A stretch of 64,000 nucleotides of DNA, taken from the NCBI GenBank assembly GCA_019635635.1, contig JAHBZB010000001.1:124001-188000 (forward strand), in the 5' to 3' direction. This document shows positions 59,877 to 64,000 of the stretch, in pieces. The translations under genes were made by a program, and so were the position numbers. Position 1 is the stretch's first letter; every line of letters begins with the position of its first letter. Below the pieces are notes generated by a model, which was not told where the DNA came from, did no database searches, and was given only the letters and a program-made list of their open reading frames with translations. The stretch is from Xanthobacteraceae bacterium. Lineage in GTDB: Bacteria > Pseudomonadota > Alphaproteobacteria > Rhizobiales > Xanthobacteraceae.

Positions 59877-61008
59877 CGCGGTCGAAATCGCCCAAGCGCT
59901 GATCCGCTGCCCTTCCGTCACGCCCGCCGAAGGCGGCGCGCTGGAGACGCTCGGCAGGATTCTCCGCGATGCAGGCTATGATGTGCATCGCGTTCCGTTC
60001 AGCGACGCCAACACGCCGGACATCGACAACCTGTTCGCGAAGACCGGCGACGGCGCGCCGCATTTCGTGTTCGCGGGTCATACCGATGTCGTGCCGCCCG
60101 GCGACACGGCAAGCTGGAGTCATTCGCCGTTCTCCGGAGACATCGCAAATGGCGAGCTGTTCGGGCGCGGCGCGTGCGACATGAAGGGCGCGATCGCGGC
60201 ATTCGCGGCGGCCGCCATTCAATTCGGCAAGCCGAAGCGCGGCACAATTTCCTTTCTCATCACCGGCGACGAGGAAGGTCCTGCCGTCAACGGCACGCGC
60301 AAGCTCCTGCGCTGGGCGCGCGAGCGTGGCGAGAAGTTCGACCATTGCATCGTGGGCGAGCCGACGAACGTGAATGCGCTCGGTGACATGGCGAAGATCG
60401 GACGGCGCGGCTCGCTCTCCGGCACGCTGATTTTCCGCGGGCTTCAGGGGCATGTCGCCTATCCGCATCTCGCCGATAATCCGGTGCCGATGCTCCTGCG
60501 CGCGCTTTCCGCGCTGATCGCGGAGCCCTTGGACAGGGGCACGGAAAACTTCGATCCGTCGAACCTCGAAATCACTGCGCTCGAAACAGGTAATCGCGCC
60601 TTCAACGTCATTCCGGCCGAAGCTCGGGCACAGTTCAACATTCGCTTCAACGACCTGCACACCGCCGATAGCTTGCGCGAACTTGTATTGCAGCGCGTGA
60701 TCGCGGCGGCCGGCGACGACGCGCATTTCCAGATCGACTGGGAGCCTTCGAGCGATTGCTTCCTCACGCAGCGCGGCGCCTTCACCGATCTTGTCGCGGG
60801 CGCGATCGAGGAAGCAACCGGCGTCGCGCCGAAGCTCTCGACTTCCGGCGGCACGTCGGACGCGCGCTTCATCAAGGACTATTGCCCGGTCGTCGAATTC
60901 GGCCTCGTCGGCCAGACCATGCACAAGATCGACGAGCGCGTGCCGGTGTCTGACGTCGAGAAGCTGACGCAGATTTATCTGCGCGTGCTCGAGCGCTATT
61001 TCGCGTAG
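59863..61008 (+). CDS. dapE: Succinyl-diaminopimelate desuccinylase
   Basis: The 381-aa dinuclear-zinc enzyme removes the succinyl group that DapD added. Metal-ligand motifs are [23 protein letters not shown] with a catalytic Asp, and TGDEEGPA. The dimerisation domain in the middle has [22 protein letters not shown], and the C-terminus ends [16 protein letters not shown]. It starts at ATG 59863 and overlaps the upstream gene by 14 bases and the convergent truA by 13. Confidence 0.95.
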   Translation: MPRSNAVEIAQALIRCPSVTPAEGGALETLGRILRDAGYDVHRVPFSDANTPDIDNLFAKTGDGAPHFVFAGHTDVVPPGDTASWSHSPFSGDIANGELFGRGACDMKGAIAAFAAAAIQFGKPKRGTISFLITGDEEGPAVNGTRKLLRWARERGEKFDHCIVGEPTNVNALGDMAKIGRRGSLSGTLIFRGLQGHVAYPHLADNPVPMLLRALSALIAEPLDRGTENFDPSNLEITALETGNRAFNVIPAEARAQFNIRFNDLHTADSLRELVLQRVIAAAGDDAHFQIDWEPSSDCFLTQRGAFTDLVAGAIEEATGVAPKLSTSGGTSDARFIKDYCPVVEFGLVGQTMHKIDERVPVSDVEKLTQIYLRVLERYFA

Positions 61009-61739
61009 TCCACCCGCACCAGATAAAGCCCGTCCGGCGGGGCGACGGGACCACAGGCGGCGCGGTCGCGCGCCTCTAACGCGCGCTTCATGTCGGCGGG
61101 CGACCACTTGCCCTCCCCGACCTGCACGAGCGAGCCGACGATCGAGCGCACCTGATGATGCAGGAAGGAGCGCGCGCTTGCCTCGAGCCGGATTTCCTGC
61201 CCGTCTCGCGTGACTTTCAAAACATCGAGCGTCTTTACCGGCGATTTTGCCTGACACTCGGCGGCGCGGAAGGTCGTGAAATCGTGATTGCCGACGAGAT
61301 GCTGCGCCGCCTCGTGCATTTTCTTCTCGTCGAGCGGACGCGCCACGCGCCAAGCGCGATTTTTCTCGAGCGCAAGATCGGCGCGGCGATTGAGAATACG
61401 ATAAACATAATGGCGCTTGATCGCCGAGAAGCGCGCATCGAAATCGTCCGCGACCTTCTCCGCCGAAAGGATCGCCACCGGATGCGGCCGCAGGTGTGCG
61501 TTCAGCCCGTCGCGGACCGTGTCGGTCTCCCAGTCTTTCGCGAGATCGATATGGGCCACTTGTCCCAGCGCATGTACGCCGGTGTCGGTGCGGCCCGCGC
61601 CGGAAACTTTTGTGCGCGCACCGGACAATTTTTCCACCGCGTCTTCCAGCACGCCCGCGACGGTCAGGCCGCTTTCCTGCACTTGCCAGCCGAGAAACTG
61701 CGAGCCGTCATATTCGATGGTGAGCTTGTAGCGGGGCAT
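60996..61739 (-). CDS. truA: tRNA pseudouridine(38-40) synthase
   Basis: The 247-aa enzyme makes pseudouridine in the anticodon arm. The catalytic Asp is in [17 protein letters not shown], and family elements are [14 protein letters not shown] and the [19 protein letters not shown] end. It overlaps the GNAT gene's stop by one base (TGATG). It is the last gene of def-fmt-GNAT-truA. Confidence 0.96.
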   Translation of the reverse strand: MPRYKLTIEYDGSQFLGWQVQESGLTVAGVLEDAVEKLSGARTKVSGAGRTDTGVHALGQVAHIDLAKDWETDTVRDGLNAHLRPHPVAILSAEKVADDFDARFSAIKRHYVYRILNRRADLALEKNRAWRVARPLDEKKMHEAAQHLVGNHDFTTFRAAECQAKSPVKTLDVLKVTRDGQEIRLEASARSFLHHQVRSIVGSLVQVGEGKWSPADMKRALEARDRAACGPVAPPDGLYLVRVDYAK

Positions 61740-62245
61740 CAGGCGAGATCCGCGAAGGCTTTGGCATAGGCAACCGCGCCGCGCTCCGGAGCATTTCCAC
61801 CGAGCTTGAGCGCCATCATGTGCGGGCCATCATAAGGCGTTTGATACGCCTTCGCAGCGTCCTGCGAAAAGCCGAAGCGGCTATAGTAAGCGGGATCGCC
61901 AAGAACGAAGATCAGGCTTTCTCCCGATGCTGCGAGAACGCGATGCGACCCCCGGATGAGCGCGCCGCCGATGCCCTGCCGCTGCCGCTCGGGCAGAACG
62001 CCGACCGGCGCAAGCGCGATCGCGTTCTTATTCGCGCCATCAATCAGAAGCCGCGAATAGACCGCGCTGCCGACGATCGTGTCTCCGCTTGCCGCGACCA
62101 TGGAAAGCACGATGTCGCCGTCACGCGAGAGCGCCGCGACGAGATCCGCTTCGCCGGATGCGCCGAACGCAGCCCGGTGCACGGCAGCAATCGCATCGGC
62201 ATCCCCGTTTCGTGCCGGACGCAGGACGATCCCGCCCGCGTTCAT
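61739..62245 (-). CDS. GNAT family N-acetyltransferase
   Basis: The 168-aa protein has the GNAT fold: an N-terminal strand and helix ([23 protein letters not shown]), strand pair [20 protein letters not shown], and acetyl-CoA motif [11 protein letters not shown]. The substrate is unknown. The ATG at 62245 overlaps the fmt stop by 4 bases. It is inserted between fmt and truA, which are usually adjacent in Rhizobiales. Confidence 0.9.
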   Translation of the reverse strand: MNAGGIVLRPARNGDADAIAAVHRAAFGASGEADLVAALSRDGDIVLSMVAASGDTIVGSAVYSRLLIDGANKNAIALAPVGVLPERQRQGIGGALIRGSHRVLAASGESLIFVLGDPAYYSRFGFSQDAAKAYQTPYDGPHMMALKLGGNAPERGAVAYAKAFADLA

Positions 62246-63168
62246 GCGAAGCGCGCACCTTTCGCAAGCTTCGCACCGCGCAGAAACTCTTCCGCGCCCA
62301 TGACTTTCGCGCCGGCCCGTTGCACTTCGATCAGCCGTACCGCGCCATCGCCTGCCGCTACAGTCAGATGATCGTCGATGAGCGTGCCCGGCGCGCCGTT
62401 TCCGTTTGTGCGCTCGGACCGCAGCACTTTCACCCGCACGGGCTTGCCTTCGATCCCGGCCTCGAACCACGCACCCGGAAACGGCGAAAGCCCGCGAATG
62501 TGGTTGTGCACCTCGCGCGCGGGCTTCGACCAATCGATTTTCGATTCGCTCTTCGCAATCTTGTTGGCATAAGTAACGCCTTCCGCCGCCTGCGGCGTGA
62601 AGGAAAGCGAGCCGCGCTCGAGTGCCGCGAGCGCACGCGCCATCAGGTCACCGCCGAGCAGCATCAAGCGGTCATGCAATTCGCCGGTCGTGACGTTCTC
62701 GGAAATCGCGACGCGCTCGGCGAGACCGACCGGGCCGGTGTCGAGCCCCTCCTCCATCTTCATCACCATCACTCCGGTTTCTTTATCTCCCGCCATGATC
62801 GCGCGATGAATGGGCGCGGCGCCGCGCCAGCGCGGCAACAGCGACGCGTGAAGATTGAGGCAGCCATAAGCGGTCGCTTCGAGAATCGCTTTCGGCAGGA
62901 TCAGGCCATAGGCGACAACGACCGCGACATCAGCCGCGTGCGAACGAAACAGCTCCGCCGCTTCGTCGCCGCGCAACGACTTCGGATGATGCACGGCGAT
63001 GCCGAATTTATCCGCGGTCTCGTGCACCGGCGATTTGCGCTCTGCCATGCCGCGGCCCGCCGCCGCCGGCGCGCGCGTATAGACCGCGACGACTTCGTGC
63101 CCGCGCGCAACGAGTTCGGAAAGCGTCGGCACCGCGAATTCGGGCGTGCCCAGAAAAACGACGCGCAA
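62242..63168 (-). CDS. fmt: Methionyl-tRNA formyltransferase
   Basis: The 308-aa enzyme formylates initiator Met-tRNA. The N-terminal formyltransferase domain has [34 protein letters not shown] with the Asn-His pair, and [19 protein letters not shown]. The C-terminal tRNA-binding domain (from about 205) carries [14 protein letters not shown]. It lies 18 bases after def. Confidence 0.96.
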   Translation of the reverse strand: MRVVFLGTPEFAVPTLSELVARGHEVVAVYTRAPAAAGRGMAERKSPVHETADKFGIAVHHPKSLRGDEAAELFRSHAADVAVVVAYGLILPKAILEATAYGCLNLHASLLPRWRGAAPIHRAIMAGDKETGVMVMKMEEGLDTGPVGLAERVAISENVTTGELHDRLMLLGGDLMARALAALERGSLSFTPQAAEGVTYANKIAKSESKIDWSKPAREVHNHIRGLSPFPGAWFEAGIEGKPVRVKVLRSERTNGNGAPGTLIDDHLTVAAGDGAVRLIEVQRAGAKVMGAEEFLRGAKLAKGARFA

Positions 63169-63186
63169 GGGCTTTCCTTTCGCGCG

Positions 63187-63714
63187 TCAGCCCGCGATGG
63201 CGGCGCGCTTGCTGGCTTTCGCCACTTTCGTGAATTTCTTGGTGACGCGGTCGCGCTTCAGCTTGGAAATATGATCGATGAACAAGACGCCGTTCAGATG
63301 ATCGATCTCGTGCTGGAGCGCGCGCGCGAGCAGACCGTCAGCCTCGATCTCGTGCGTCTTGCCCTTCTCGTCCATGTAGCGGACCTTCACCTGCGAGGGC
63401 CGCTCCACTTCCTCGTAGAACTCCGCAATCGAAAGGCAGCCTTCTTCCTTCGCGTCGGTTTCGTCGGACGCGGAAACGATCTCCGGATTGATGAAGACCA
63501 TCGGCTTCTTTTCGTCGTCGCCGCGGGTCGCGTCGATCGTGACCACGCGCTTGGTTACGCCGATCTGCACCGCGGCCAGGCCCACGCCCGGCGCGTCGTA
63601 CATGGTCTCGAACATGTCCTCGATCAGCTTCTTGATCTCGGCGTCGATCTTCTGGACCGGGGTCGAGACCTTGCGCAGAACGGGGTCGGGCAACTGCAAA
63701 ATGGGACGGATCAT
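63187..63714 (-). CDS. def: Peptide deformylase
   Basis: The 175-aa Fe-dependent enzyme removes the formyl group from nascent proteins. Motif 1 is GVGLAAVQIG, motif 2 EGCLSI, and motif 3 QHEIDHLNG (HExxH), all intact. I chose the ATG at 63714; the longer frame to 63789 has no family similarity. It is the first gene of the leftward operon and diverges from rmuC. Confidence 0.96.
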   Translation of the reverse strand: MIRPILQLPDPVLRKVSTPVQKIDAEIKKLIEDMFETMYDAPGVGLAAVQIGVTKRVVTIDATRGDDEKKPMVFINPEIVSASDETDAKEEGCLSIAEFYEEVERPSQVKVRYMDEKGKTHEIEADGLLARALQHEIDHLNGVLFIDHISKLKRDRVTKKFTKVAKASKRAAIAG

Positions 63715-63824
63715 GCGCGCGAAATAAGTGATCGCCCGCACCGGGTCAACGCGCCGCCCACACTTGCGGTGACAGGCGGCAGGTGACATGTTCCCTCTTC
63801 GTTCTGGAAGGAATCGGCGGCGGT

Positions 63825-64000
63825 ATGAGCGAAGTTCTCTTTTCCATCAATGGATTGGCGGTAACGCTGGGCGCCCTAATCGCGGTTCTCAGCGCTCTCG
63901 CCGTGCTGCTTCTCGTGGGGCTGCTGTTCGCGCAAGGCCGGCAGAGCCGCGCGCGCACGCTGGAAGCGCAGGAGCAGTCGCTTCGCGTCGAGGAATTGCA
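63825..64000 (+). CDS. rmuC: DNA recombination protein RmuC, N-terminal fragment (continues past the window)
   Basis: The ATG at 63825 opens MSEVLFSINGLAVTLGALIAV, with one hydrophobic segment (about residues 12-36) and then a basic coiled-coil-like start (FAQGRQSRARTLEAQEQS), as in RmuC. Only about 58 residues are visible. RmuC next to def-fmt is common in Rhizobiales, which supports the call. Confidence 0.65.
   Translation, partial: MSEVLFSINGLAVTLGALIAVLSALAVLLLVGLLFAQGRQSRARTLEAQEQSLRVEEL

Overview
The window looks like chromosomal DNA of an alphaproteobacterium of the order Hyphomicrobiales (Rhizobiales). The evidence is a gcrA gene with clustered GANTC sites, a PhyR-NepR-EcfG general stress locus with matching GGAAC promoters, an HWE-type histidine kinase, a SAM-II riboswitch ahead of metZ, DUF992 and DUF1236 genes, and the rpmH-rnpA-yidC-engB-argB order. 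The genus cannot be named from this sequence alone.

Region 1, about 1-12030, is the end of a genomic island. It is less GC-rich in feel than the rest and ends at a truncated 5' half of a tRNA-Gly(CCC) gene. Left to right it carries: the edge of a toxin-antitoxin-like pair; a winged-helix gene and a helix-turn-helix/coiled-coil gene that resemble plasmid or phage replication/partition functions; a leftward DNA-modification operon (ribbon-helix-helix-like protein, C5-cytosine methyltransferase, PD-(D/E)XK-like protein, GIY-YIG nuclease, Vsr); a divergent Z1-type SF2 ATPase with an N-terminal DNA-binding domain; an AlpA-like regulator; a tyrosine integrase; and a two-gene CBASS-type anti-phage module (S-4TM membrane effector plus CD-NTase). 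A 48-base direct repeat of the integrase upstream region flanks the CBASS pair, which suggests tandem or nested insertions at the tRNA.

Region 2, 12.1-22.1 kb, is backbone. It holds a BigR/SqrR-like ArsR repressor with two downstream genes, a NaV-type ion channel, a double-length dCTP deaminase, SAM-II riboswitch-metZ-apaG, the overlapping argD-argF-hslO operon, and gcrA.

Region 3, 22.1-28.6 kb, is a complete phosphate module, phoR-(Pho box)-pstSCAB-phoU-phoB, all leftward. Region 4, 28.7-35.5 kb, has two small exported proteins, a UPF0104 membrane protein, a TPP enzyme and a hybrid histidine kinase.

Region 5, 35.6-41.9 kb, is the general stress response hub: HWE kinase, csbD, phyR, nepR-ecfG, and DUF1328, DUF992 and DUF1236 genes. 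Seven GGAAC-N17/18-GTT promoter-like sites are distributed among them. In the family model a kinase phosphorylates PhyR, PhyR-P captures NepR, and the freed EcfG sigma factor reads these promoters.

Region 6, 41.9-47.8 kb, has a KefB-type antiporter, tRNA-Arg(ACG), a type III polyketide synthase with a partner methyltransferase, a histidine kinase and a TVP38 protein. Region 7, 48.1-64 kb, holds rpmH-rnpA-yidC, an ABC-F ATPase, engB, argB, dapD, three tandem DUF805 genes, dapE, and the leftward def-fmt-GNAT-truA operon, and ends inside rmuC. No CRISPR array and no intact IS element were seen.
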